NCBI RefSeq assembly: GCF_024171925.1
Contig: NZ_JAMTCO010000008.1
Coordinates: forward strand, 124,001-188,000
DNA: 64,000 nt
Origin: Actinokineospora diospyrosa
GTDB taxonomy: Bacteria; Actinomycetota; Actinomycetes; Mycobacteriales; Pseudonocardiaceae
Direction: 5' to 3'
Position 1 is the first letter of the stretch. Each line of letters opens with the position of its first letter. Under the pieces are notes generated by a model. The model ran no database searches. It was not told the DNA's origin and worked only from the letters and a program-made list of their open reading frames with translations. The position numbers and the translations under genes are program-made. Positions 15,161 through 23,414 of the stretch are shown in pieces.

Positions 15161-15517
15161 TCACTCGCCACCGGTATTTCGCAATACCGCGCGCAGATCG
15201 GCTTGGATGCCGTCGAGCACGGTAGCGATCTCGGCGACGCGCCTTTCCAGACTGTCCAGTCGGGACACGACGGGATCAGGCAGGGGTGGGGTGCGACCGT
15301 TCAGAACCGCGTCCAAGTGTTGTGGGTGCAGGCTGAGCGTGACCGAGAGGGCTTCGAGGGTTCGCGCGCTGCGGCGGCGTTCGACGGTGTTGAGCTGCAA
15401 CTCCCGCACGATGGCTTGGGAGACCTGCGAGCGTTCGGCGAGTTCACGTTGGCGCAGGCCGAGTGCGTCCGCGCGCTCGTTGATGACCCTCGCGACTGCC
15501 GCCCAGTCTTCCGCCAC
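15161..15517 (-). CDS. Small XRE-type HTH regulator (copy 3)
   Basis: A 118-residue protein starting at GTG 15517, chosen because GGAGGA (rc of 15522-15527) lies just upstream. An ATG at 15550 is in frame but lacks such a site. The HTH reads QRELAERSQVSQAIVRELQ, and is close to copies 1 and 2. The C-terminal helix (SLERRVAEIATVLDGIQADL) has heptad-like leucines. Here no companion gene is visible upstream. It is divergent from the conjugation-type operon that starts at 15669, so it may control that operon. Confidence 0.75.
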   Translation of the reverse strand: MAEDWAAVARVINERADALGLRQRELAERSQVSQAIVRELQLNTVERRRSARTLEALSVTLSLHPQHLDAVLNGRTPPLPDPVVSRLDSLERRVAEIATVLDGIQADLRAVLRNTGGE

Positions 15518-15668
15518 GCATTCCTCCGTGCTCCGCCTCGCGGCCGACATTAGCGCCTTGACCTCTTAGCGCGCCGCTCAAACGACGCGGCGGACGAACG
15601 CGCCCATGGGGCGCTCTATTTACCGCTTACGGGCGGTTCTAAATCACTCTTCGACTGGCGGGTGCGTT

Positions 15669-15986
15669 GTGAGCGACGAGCAATGGTTGATCGGGATCGC
15701 GTGGCGGCTGGACCGGTTGCGGTGGGTGCCGACGTCGGTGTTGGACGAGGTGGTGCGCCGGGATGGCGATATGGGGGAGTCGGACTGGGCGGGGACGGAC
15801 AGGGAGGTCGCGGCGCGGTTGTGCGCGGGGTGCCCGGTGCGGGACGAGTGCCTGGAGTTGGAGTTGCGCACGACCGGTGAGGCGACGGTGGGGGTGTTCG
15901 GCGGGCTCGGGGATGAGGACCGGCGAGCGTTGTATCCGCACTGGTTGCGGCGCGGGGAGCGAGTCGAACGGGGGCCGCTGACATGA
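15669..15986 (+). CDS. WhiB-like protein lacking the first cluster cysteine
   Basis: A 105-residue protein starting at GTG 15669. It carries the WhiB pattern LCAGCPVRDECL (Cys52, Cys55, Cys61) and the GVFGGL turn followed by a basic tail. The fourth cysteine that normally lies about 30 residues before the CxxC is absent: that region reads DGDMGESDWAGTD. Classic WhiB proteins bind a [4Fe-4S] cluster with four cysteines and regulate transcription with sigma factors. This one may use another ligand or have lost the cluster. The stop overlaps the next gene (ATGA). Confidence 0.65.
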   Translation: MSDEQWLIGIAWRLDRLRWVPTSVLDEVVRRDGDMGESDWAGTDREVAARLCAGCPVRDECLELELRTTGEATVGVFGGLGDEDRRALYPHWLRRGERVERGPLT

Positions 15987-16300
15987 TCGAGTTCACGACT
16001 CTGCACGTGGTCGCGGCTGCTGGCGGCCTGCTCGTGTTGCTCGGGGTGTGGCGGTCTGGTGCCCGGCGGGCTCGGGCGGCGGCTGAGGCGACCCGGAGTG
16101 GGGCGCGGTTGGTGTCGCTGGTCGGGCGGGTGTTGTTCAACGCCGGGTTGATCGTGGCTGTTCAGTGGGTGGTGATCACTCACCCGGGGAGTCCGTGGTT
16201 GCTGCTGGCGGTGCTCGGGTTGCCTGCCCTGTTCGCGGCGTACGCGTTGACCAGGGCGTTGACGGTGACCACGGTCGATACGTCGAGGCGGCGGCGATGA
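15983..16300 (+). CDS. Small membrane protein of the conjugation-type operon
   Basis: A 105-residue protein with one hydrophobic segment at the N-terminus (about residues 8-22), then a basic stretch (RSGARRARAAAEATRSGAR), then two hydrophobic segments (about 46-65 and 70-90) and a basic end. It sits between the WhiB-like gene and the translocase with 4-base overlaps on both sides. Small membrane proteins at this position in actinobacterial elements often help plasmid spread or anchor the translocase. No specific family is recognised. Confidence 0.6.
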   Translation: MIEFTTLHVVAAAGGLLVLLGVWRSGARRARAAAEATRSGARLVSLVGRVLFNAGLIVAVQWVVITHPGSPWLLLAVLGLPALFAAYALTRALTVTTVDTSRRRR

Positions 16301-18321
16301 GCGGGGAGTTGGAGCGCGCCGTGCTGGACGGAGAGTTGCTGCCGGTCCGACGGGTTTCGTGGTGGTGGCGGTCGACCTGGGTGCCGGTGTGGCTCAAGAG
16401 CTGGCGGGACTTCCTGGCGGTGGTGCTGGTGGCGCCGTGGCGGTTCGTGGGTGCCGTAGTGCGGGGGCTGATCGCGGTGGGCCGGTGGTGGCGTCGGTGG
16501 GTGACGGTGCGGGACTACCGGGAGGCTGCCGAGTCGTCGGAGAAGTTGGCGGACAAGTTCGAGCCGATCCGGGCGTTGACGTTGTTCCGGTGGAAGGTCA
16601 CCGCGGCCGTGGTCGTGGCTGGCGTGGTCCTGGTGGCGGTGTTGGACCTGGTCTATGGGGTGCTGTGGGAGATCGTCGCCGCGGCGGCTGTGGGGTTGGC
16701 GGTGCTGGGGCGGCGTCGTGAGGGGAGTCCGGGGCGGCGGGCGGTGTTGGCGGGGCCGCGGGCGTTGACGTGGACGATGGACCCGCAGGTGCTGATCGAC
16801 GCGTTCCGGGACGCGAAGCTCATCGGCAAGGACGAGACGCTACGGCTGGTCGAGCGTGCCCGGCGCGATGGTGTCGGGTGGGCGGTGACGGTCGATCTGC
16901 CCGCGACGCGCAAGGCAGTGGACGTGATCCGGAATCGGGACGCGTTGGCGTCGGCGCTGGCGGTCGATGAGGTCCAGTTGAGTGTGGAACGGGTGCGCGG
17001 CAACGGCGGGCACGCGGGTCGGGTGGCGATGTGGGTTGCCGATGCGGACCCGTACACGACTCCACCGGTGCGCACGCCGCTGCTGGAGGCGGAGCGGTGG
17101 GACGCGTGGCGGCCGGTCCCGTTCGGACAGGACGCGCGGGACCGGCGGGTGGACTTGCCGTTGGTGTGGACATCGCTTCTGGTGGGCGCGATTCCGCGCC
17201 AGGGTAAGACGTTCGCGGCTCGACTCGCTGCGGCCGGGTTGATCCTGGACCCGCACACCCGGCTGTACGTGGCGGACTTCAAGGCCGGTAAGGACTGGGA
17301 CGCCGCTGGCCAGGTCGCGCACCGGTTCATGTCTGGCGATGAAGCTGAGCACGTCGTGGCATTGGTCGGCTGGTTGATCGAGTTGGTCGGCGAGGTGCAG
17401 GCCCGGTATCGGCGGATGCGGGCGCTGGACGACGTGACGTGCCCCGAGTCGAAGGTGACTCCAGCGATGTCGCACGACCCGGGGTTCGCGATCACCGCGC
17501 TGTTCGTCGATGAGGTCCAAGTGCCGCTGGAGGACCGAACGCAGATCAAGGTGCAGGACCGGCGGGTCACGGCGGGCGAGTACATCGGCGAGCTGCTGAC
17601 CTGGTTGGCGAAGAAAGGGCCGGCGGCGGGGCTCGTGCTGGTGCTGGCCACGCAACGGCCGGACTCCAAGACCATCCCGTCCGGGCTGCGGGCGGTGATG
17701 GGCTCGCGGTTCGCACTGCGGGTCATGGACTGGCGGGACTCGAACATCGTGCTCGGGGAGCAGATGAACACCCGCGGCTACGACAGCAGTCGCCTACTCG
17801 CCGCGCACAAGGGCGTGGGCATCCTCCGCCCGGACGGCGAGACGCAGACGGACGGGCTCGCGGTCACGGTGCGGACCTACTACATGCCCAACGAGAACTG
17901 GCGAACCATCTGCGCGCGTGGCCGGGAGCTACGGGAGACGGAAGGCACCCTGACCGGTCATGCCGCCGGACAGGACGCCACGCTGGTCTTGGACCATGCG
18001 GCAGCGGCCAAAGCCATTGGCGCGGGCACTGGGCCGGTGTGGCGGCCGGACGGGTTGCCGGAACCGTTGGACGCGGTCGTGGCCTACCTCGGAGACGACC
18101 TGGAGTCGCGCGAGTTCGTCCCGACCTCGGAACTGGTGGACGCCCTCGACGTCGAACCGACCGCCTTCGCCCGACAGATGGCGACCCTGGGTTGTCGGCC
18201 GGTGCGCAACCGCATTCCAATGGAGGACGGCGAAGTCAGGCGTGTCCGCGGCTACCTCACCACCGACATCCGCGCGGCGATCCTGGCCGGTGATTTCAGC
18301 TCATCGAGTGATGAGCCATGA
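16297..18321 (+). CDS. FtsK/SpoIIIE-type DNA translocase (conjugal transfer protein)
   Basis: A 674-residue protein starting at ATG 16297, which overlaps the previous stop. A hydrophobic region at about 100-138 provides membrane anchoring. The ATPase domain has Walker A GAIPRQGKT at about residues 296-304 and Walker B ALFVDEVQ at about 401-408, followed by LVLATQRPDSKTIPSGLRA typical of FtsK-type motors. A small C-terminal helical domain fits a DNA-recognition module. In actinobacterial integrative conjugative elements such proteins move double-stranded DNA between mycelial cells. No replication initiator gene is visible beside it. Confidence 0.85.
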   Translation: MSGELERAVLDGELLPVRRVSWWWRSTWVPVWLKSWRDFLAVVLVAPWRFVGAVVRGLIAVGRWWRRWVTVRDYREAAESSEKLADKFEPIRALTLFRWKVTAAVVVAGVVLVAVLDLVYGVLWEIVAAAAVGLAVLGRRREGSPGRRAVLAGPRALTWTMDPQVLIDAFRDAKLIGKDETLRLVERARRDGVGWAVTVDLPATRKAVDVIRNRDALASALAVDEVQLSVERVRGNGGHAGRVAMWVADADPYTTPPVRTPLLEAERWDAWRPVPFGQDARDRRVDLPLVWTSLLVGAIPRQGKTFAARLAAAGLILDPHTRLYVADFKAGKDWDAAGQVAHRFMSGDEAEHVVALVGWLIELVGEVQARYRRMRALDDVTCPESKVTPAMSHDPGFAITALFVDEVQVPLEDRTQIKVQDRRVTAGEYIGELLTWLAKKGPAAGLVLVLATQRPDSKTIPSGLRAVMGSRFALRVMDWRDSNIVLGEQMNTRGYDSSRLLAAHKGVGILRPDGETQTDGLAVTVRTYYMPNENWRTICARGRELRETEGTLTGHAAGQDATLVLDHAAAAKAIGAGTGPVWRPDGLPEPLDAVVAYLGDDLESREFVPTSELVDALDVEPTAFARQMATLGCRPVRNRIPMEDGEVRRVRGYLTTDIRAAILAGDFSSSSDEP

Positions 18322-18458
18322 ACAGCCCGGATGACCTGGTCGTGCGCTTCCCGGCCGATCTACCTGAGCTGAACCAGCGTGCTTGTCGGGCACTCCTTGC
18401 CATACTGGTCGAGCTGACCACCATGGAACCGCCGAGTGAGGTCGACGATGACTCTTGA
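18318..18458 (+). CDS. 46-residue protein between translocase and recombinase
   Basis: The frame runs from ATG 18318 (overlapping the translocase stop by ATGA) to TGA 18458, and it overlaps the recombinase start at 18448. It begins MNSPDDLVVRF, continues with a short leucine-rich helix and ends in an acidic tail. It has no known family. Its tight coupling on both sides suggests that it is translated. Confidence 0.45.
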   Translation: MNSPDDLVVRFPADLPELNQRACRALLAILVELTTMEPPSEVDDDS

Positions 18459-20201
18459 AATCAGCCGTGACCCGTGGTCGACACTCGACGACCTGATGGG
18501 CATCGAGGTCACCGACCTGGTCGACGACGGGATCGGCGACTTGGGGTTCTATGGCCGCTGCTCCACCGAGGGCAACCAAGACCCCGAGACCTCCCACGGC
18601 TGGCAGCACGGCAACGCCAACAAGTTCATCGGCCCACTCGGCGGGCGGATCGTGGCCGACTTCTTCGACATCGGCCAGTCGCGGTCTGTGCCTTGGGAGC
18701 GGCGGAAGGAAGGCGCCGGCTGTTGGCCGCACTCAAGGACCCTGCCCGCACCTGGACCGGGATCGTGGTCGGCGAGGGCACTCGGTGCTGGTTCGGCAAT
18801 CAGTTCTCCCTGATCGCGCCTCGGTTCGAGGCGTACGGGGTGGACCTGTGGGTGCCGGAGTTGGGCGGCAAGTACGACTCGCGCAATCCGTCGCACAAGA
18901 TGCTGATGAGCGTGTTGGGCGGGATGAGCGAGTCCGAGCGCCAACACGTCCAAGCCCGAGTCCGCGCTGCGATGGATGCCCAGGTGGTCAACGAGGGCCG
19001 CCACCAGGGCGGACGGGCTCCCTACGGCTACGTTACCGTCAACGGCGGTGTCCACCCGAACCCGCGCAAGGCCGCCGAGGGCTTCCACCTGCGGGTTCTG
19101 GTGATCGACGAGCCAGCCGCTGAGGTCGTCCGTCGGATCTTCGCCGCCTACCTCGACGGCAATGGTGACCGCGCCATCGCGAACGCACTCAACCGCGACG
19201 GCGTCCCTTGTCCCTCAGCGGCCCGCCCGGAGCAGAACCGGCACCGGCTCGCCGACGGCTGGCAGGCCAGCGCCGTCCGAGCGATCCTGGAGAACCCCCG
19301 CTACACCGGCTACGCCGTATTCGGCCGCTGGGTGAAGCAAGAGGTCCTAGCCGACCCGGACGACGTCGCAGCCGGACACGTCACCAAGTTCCGCCGCGCA
19401 TCGGCGGACCGGATCGTGCGCTCCCGCACGCAAGCCCACCCCGTGATCGTGTCGGTCGAAACCTTCACCGAGGTCCAACTACTCCGCCGATCCAAGGGCG
19501 CCGGTGGCCTGGAATCACGCAGCAAACTTGAACGCGGCCCGAAGGCGACGAAACGCGTATACGCGCTGCGTGGTCGAGTCCGGTGTGGTCACTGCGAACG
19601 CCGCATGGAAGGAACCCCGCGAGAAGCCCGCATCTACTACCGGTGTGCCGCCCGCTCCATCGTCCCCGGATCACCGATCCTGGCGACACACCCGAAGAAC
19701 ATCTATCTCCCCGAAAGTGCCGTACTCCCGCACCTCAACGACTGGATCAGCGGACTACTCGCTCCCAAGAACCGCGACACCACCGTGGCGGCCCTAGTCG
19801 GTGCCCAACCCGGCAATACGACCAACACCCGCACCGAACCTCTGCGGCAACGCATCAAGGACGCCGAGACCCGGCTACGTAGGCTCCAAGCCGCCATCGA
19901 GGCAGGCGCCAACCCGACCGCCCTGGTTGACGCGCTCAACCGCGCGGAGGCTGAGCGGGACGCGGCGCGTGTCGAACTCGATGCCCTGCCCAGCGCGCGG
20001 ACTATCAGCGCTGCCGAGGTGGACGCGATGATCGACTACCTCGACACCATCGGTCGCCAGGTCAACGACACCAGCCCTGCCAAGCTGCAAGAGCTGTACA
20101 CGGCCCTTGACCTGGAACTCCTCTACAACGCAGAAGACCGGATGCTCAACGTCAGCATCCGGTCCGGTAGGGGTAATAAGCGTGTCCGAGGGGGGACTTG
20201 A
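18448..20201 (+). pseudogene. Large serine recombinase (integrase), frameshifted
   Basis: The resolvase N-terminus is clear from ATG 18448: FYGRCSTEGNQDPETSHGW with nucleophile Ser39, then FFDIGQSRSVPWERR. After about 18710 the frame fails. The family-like continuation (LLAALKDPARTWTGIVV) is in another frame, so one base is missing near 18711-18720. The rest is normal: MSESERQHVQARVRAAMD, the recombinase domain, a zinc ribbon (VRCGHCERRMEG ... YYRCA) and a coiled-coil C-terminus. The stop lies inside the tRNA-Leu gene. If the shift is real, the element cannot excise with its own enzyme. Confidence 0.8.
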
Positions 20202-20266
20202 ACCCCCACGCCCGTTAAGGGCACTAGCACCTCAAGCTAGCGCGTCTGCCATTCCGCCACCCGGAC
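20183..20266 (-). tRNA. tRNA-Leu (anticodon GAG)
   Basis: The minus strand folds as an 84-nt class II tRNA without encoded CCA. The acceptor is GTCCGGG with CTCGGAC, and the anticodon stem CTAGC/GCTAG encloses the loop TTGAGGT, giving anticodon GAG. There is a long variable arm (GCCC/GGGC) and a T arm with GGGGGTTCAAGTCCCCC. Its 3' end (20183-20201) coincides with the last codons and stop of the serine recombinase, marking the probable attachment site of the integrated element. Confidence 0.9.
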
Positions 20267-20370
20267 TCGCGGGGGCTGGCCCCGCGTGGTGTGGGCATAC
20301 CTTATCCGATGCTGTGGACCTCTCCCAAACCGGGGCTGTCGGTTGGGGCTGGGGGTGGTAGGAAGGCGGG

Positions 20371-21717
20371 GTGAGTGAGCAGCAGAGTGCGCTGGCCGAG
20401 CCCCATGACACCGCGGTGGCTGAGGAGGAGGCGGTCGCTCTTACGAGCGAGTTGATCCGGATCGACACGACCAATACCGGGGATCCGGCGACCGTGGTGG
20501 GGGAGCGGTTGGCGGCTGAGTACGTGGCTGAGAAGTTGGCCGAGGTCGGGTATGAGACGACCTATGTGGAGTCGGGGGCCAAGGGGCGGGGGAACGTCAT
20601 CGCGCGGTTGGCGGGGGCGGATCCCTCGCGGGGGGCGTTGTTGGTGCACGGGCACCTCGACGTCGTGCCCGCTGATCCGTCGGAGTGGTCGGTGCACCCG
20701 TTCTCCGGGGCGGTGCAGGACGACTACGTGTGGGGGCGCGGCGCGGTCGACATGAAGGACATGCTGGGGATGACCCTGGCCACGGCGCGGCGGTTCAAGC
20801 GGGACGGGATCGTGCCGCCGCGGGATCTGATCTTCGCGTTCCTGGCCGACGAGGAGGCCGGCGGCGAGTACGGGTCGCAGTGGCTGGTGGAGAACCGGGC
20901 GGACCTGTTCGAGGGCGCGACCGAGGCGATCAGCGAGGTGGGCGGGTTCTCGATCACCGTCAAGGACGGGGTCCGGGCCTACATGATCGAGACCGCCGAG
21001 AAGGGGATCGCCTGGTTGCGGCTGCGGGCCCGCGGGCGCGCCGGGCACGGGTCGATGGTGCACGAGGACAACGCGGTCACCAAGCTGACCCAGGCCGTCG
21101 CCCGGTTGGGGACGCACAAGTTCCCGGTCGTGATGACCGACTCGGTGCGGGAGTTCCTGGCCGCGGTCACCGAGTTGACCGGGATGGAGTTCGACGAGGC
21201 CGATCTCGACGGGTCGGTGGCCAAGCTCGGGGCGGTGGCGCGGATGGTCGGCGCGACGCTGCGGGACACGGCCAACCCGACGATGCTCAACGCCGGGTAC
21301 AAGGCCAACGTGATCCCGTCGGTGGCCGAGGCCGTCGTCGACTGCCGGGTGCTGCCGGGTCGGCGGGAGGCGTTCGAGCGGGAGCTGGACGAGATCCTCG
21401 GGCCGGACATCGAGCGCGAGTACGTCACCAACCTGCCGCCGGTGGAGACGACCTTCGACGGCGCGCTGGTGGACGCGATGACGGCGTCGGTGATCGCCGA
21501 AGACCCGGGTGCGGTGACGCTGCCGTACATGCTCTCGGGCGGGACGGACGCGAAGGCGTTCCAGTCGCTGGGGATCCGGTGCTTCGGGTTCGCGCCGCTG
21601 AAGCTGCCCGCTGACCTGGACTTCTCGGCGTTGTTCCACGGCGTGGACGAGCGGGTGCCGGTGGACGCGCTGAAGTTCGGGACCCGGGTGCTGGACCGGT
21701 TCCTGCGCAGCAGCTGA
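20371..21717 (+). CDS. M20/M25/M40-family metallopeptidase (copy 1)
   Basis: A 448-residue protein starting at GTG 20371 with AGGAAGG upstream. The M20 metal ligands are visible: HGHLDVVPAD (His and Asp near residue 92-96), RGAVDMKDM, and DEEAGGEYGSQW with the catalytic Glu and a metal-binding Glu. The dimerisation domain (RGRAGHGSM) and the C-terminal GGTDAKAF and FHGVDERVP His motif follow. Family members hydrolyse dipeptides or N-acyl amino acids with two zinc ions. A paralogue lies at 40773-42074. A strong hairpin at 21722-21760 ends the transcript. Confidence 0.9.
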   Translation: MSEQQSALAEPHDTAVAEEEAVALTSELIRIDTTNTGDPATVVGERLAAEYVAEKLAEVGYETTYVESGAKGRGNVIARLAGADPSRGALLVHGHLDVVPADPSEWSVHPFSGAVQDDYVWGRGAVDMKDMLGMTLATARRFKRDGIVPPRDLIFAFLADEEAGGEYGSQWLVENRADLFEGATEAISEVGGFSITVKDGVRAYMIETAEKGIAWLRLRARGRAGHGSMVHEDNAVTKLTQAVARLGTHKFPVVMTDSVREFLAAVTELTGMEFDEADLDGSVAKLGAVARMVGATLRDTANPTMLNAGYKANVIPSVAEAVVDCRVLPGRREAFERELDEILGPDIEREYVTNLPPVETTFDGALVDAMTASVIAEDPGAVTLPYMLSGGTDAKAFQSLGIRCFGFAPLKLPADLDFSALFHGVDERVPVDALKFGTRVLDRFLRSS

Positions 21718-21721
21718 GCTC

Positions 21722-21760
21722 GAGCGGGCGAGTGGCAGTCGGCCTGCCACTCGCCCGCTC
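21722..21760. terminator. Bidirectional hairpin terminator
   Basis: A perfect 17-bp stem (21722-21738 with 21744-21760) with a TCGGC loop lies between the convergent M20 peptidase and lectin genes. It has no T tract, as is usual in high-GC actinobacteria. Confidence 0.8.
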
Positions 21761-21775
21761 ACCTGCTGAGGACTA

Positions 21776-22273
21776 CTAGAACCAGCGCTGCTGCGCGGAG
21801 GTGTTGCAGGACCACTGGTAGACGGTCCCGCCGTTGTAGTTGGTGTTCGGGTTGACGTCCAGGCAGCGCCCGGAGTGGACGTTCTTGATGCTGAAGCCCG
21901 CACCGTTGGTGGGGTAGGTCCACTTCTGCTGGTTGCCGCCGTTGCACGTCCACAGGTAGACGGTGCCGCCGTCCCAGTTGGTGCTGGGGTTGGCGTCCAG
22001 GCACATGTTGGTGTTCGCCTTGGGCCTGATGGTGCCGTCGGTGTAGAGGTACCAGAACTGCTGGACGCCTCCGTTGTAAGCCCACTGGTAGATCTGACCG
22101 CCGTTGTTGTTCACCGTCGCCGGGTTTGCGTCGAGCACGCGGCCGGGGGCCAGTCCGGTTTGCAGGGTGTAGGCCGCCGGAACAGCGGACGCCTGTGCGG
22201 GCATCAGGGCCACCATGCCGAAAACTGCCGCCAGGGCTGTCAGGACTATGCGGAACACGCGGGTTGCGCGCAC
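21776..22273 (-). CDS. Secreted ricin-B-type lectin (RICIN domain protein)
   Basis: A 165-residue protein starting at GTG 22273, with AAGGAG upstream. A signal peptide is evident: basic RATR, hydrophobic VLTALAAVFGMVALM and cleavage near PAQASA. The mature part is one beta-trefoil of three repeats, each ending in a QxW-type motif (QQFW, QQKW, QQRW) with preceding GGxVYxW and CLDxNP stretches. It probably binds galactose- or xylan-like glycans outside the cell. It carries no catalytic domain, which is unusual because RICIN modules are commonly fused to hydrolases. Confidence 0.85.
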   Translation of the reverse strand: MRATRVFRIVLTALAAVFGMVALMPAQASAVPAAYTLQTGLAPGRVLDANPATVNNNGGQIYQWAYNGGVQQFWYLYTDGTIRPKANTNMCLDANPSTNWDGGTVYLWTCNGGNQQKWTYPTNGAGFSIKNVHSGRCLDVNPNTNYNGGTVYQWSCNTSAQQRWF

Positions 22274-22454
22274 GTTCGTTCTCCTTCTTCGGGAACCTCG
22301 CTCCTGGTGGAGCGGTGCGCGACAAGATTCCCAGCGGCGCCGGGCCGTTGGATCCGCCAACCGGATTTCTTTGTTCCTTCAATTGGGTGACCGGATATCC
22401 GATGGAAGAGTTACGGAGAAAAAGGAAATACTTGGACCCGGCAGTTCCGGCAGA

Positions 22455-23108
22455 TCAACTCCTGATTGCCACAATCGACTTGGTCAGCCCCGCTACCTTC
22501 TCGTGCCAGACGGTGGAGTCGGGGAACAGCAGGCGCATCTCGGAGATCGACAGGAGCTCGCAGGCCAGGACCGCGTCGAGGGCCCCCTGGTAGTCGAGCT
22601 CGGAGTGGCCGAAGGGCCAGTGCGGCAGGAGCTTGGCGCGCAGGTGCGGGGAGAGGAACTGCAGGCCGGGGAAGACCCAGTGCGGCTCGATGGGGAAGTA
22701 GCGGTACGGGGTCTGGACCCAGTGCCGCTTCGCCGAGGACTGGACGACGTCGGCGAGGCGTCTTCGGGCGGAGTAGCCGCCGACGTGTTCGATGAGGCTG
22801 TTGGAGACGACGAGGTCGAACTGCTCGCCGCCCAGGCTCGTGGGGCCGCACGCGTCGTCGACGATGTGGCGCAGCCAGGGGCCGGGGGAGTCGGCGTCGA
22901 CGAGGTTGACGGTGGTGACCTCGGCGGGGCGCACGGAGGCGTTGAGCCAGAAGGAGGGCAGGCCGCCGAGGTCGAGGACGCGCATCTGCGCGAGGTCGGG
23001 GAAACTGTCCAGCAGTTTCTCCCAGCGCTTCGCCCTGGCCCATCCGGACACGGAACGGGAATCATCCGGGTTGTTCAGCTTCCGCTTCAACTGCTGGGTT
23101 AGCGTCAC
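22455..23108 (-). CDS. SAM-dependent methyltransferase (class I, type-11-like)
   Basis: A 217-residue protein starting at GTG 23108 with GGGGGA upstream. Motif I reads MRVLDLGGLPSFW and the post-motif region EVTTVNLVDAD. The FDLVVSNSLIEHVG stretch matches the motif IV region of methyltransferases acting on small molecules. The later YRYFPIEPHWVFPGLQFL stretch is aromatic-rich and may form the substrate pocket. The substrate is unknown. It stands alone, separated from the lectin gene by about 180 bp. Confidence 0.7.
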   Translation of the reverse strand: MTLTQQLKRKLNNPDDSRSVSGWARAKRWEKLLDSFPDLAQMRVLDLGGLPSFWLNASVRPAEVTTVNLVDADSPGPWLRHIVDDACGPTSLGGEQFDLVVSNSLIEHVGGYSARRRLADVVQSSAKRHWVQTPYRYFPIEPHWVFPGLQFLSPHLRAKLLPHWPFGHSELDYQGALDAVLACELLSISEMRLLFPDSTVWHEKVAGLTKSIVAIRS

Positions 23109-23414
23109 TATTCCCCCTACACAGAATTGGCCCCAGGCGGCGTGGATCACAAATAGGGTCGCTGTACCGCCCGTAGTCGTTCCCTTGCTGCCGGTGACTC
23201 CACTCGTTCGGCGCAAGGACCGATTTCCGCAGCCGGTCCGACCAGGCCATTTCGTCGGATTGCGTAGGCACATCGAGGAAACGTCAGCGGCTCACGTGCC
23301 AATGACGTCACATTTGCGCGGCAAACGGAGGTCGGCTGGATCCGCCGAGTAGTCGAAAGGTGGCCGACAACGGGCCCACGCTGCTTGGGAGCGAAATTCA
23401 GATCTATTTTTGGG
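23109..23414. other. 306-bp gap with no recognised gene
   Basis: No coding-like frame or tRNA is visible. A short palindrome TGACGTCA lies near 23305. The region should hold the promoter of the methyltransferase gene. Confidence 0.5.
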
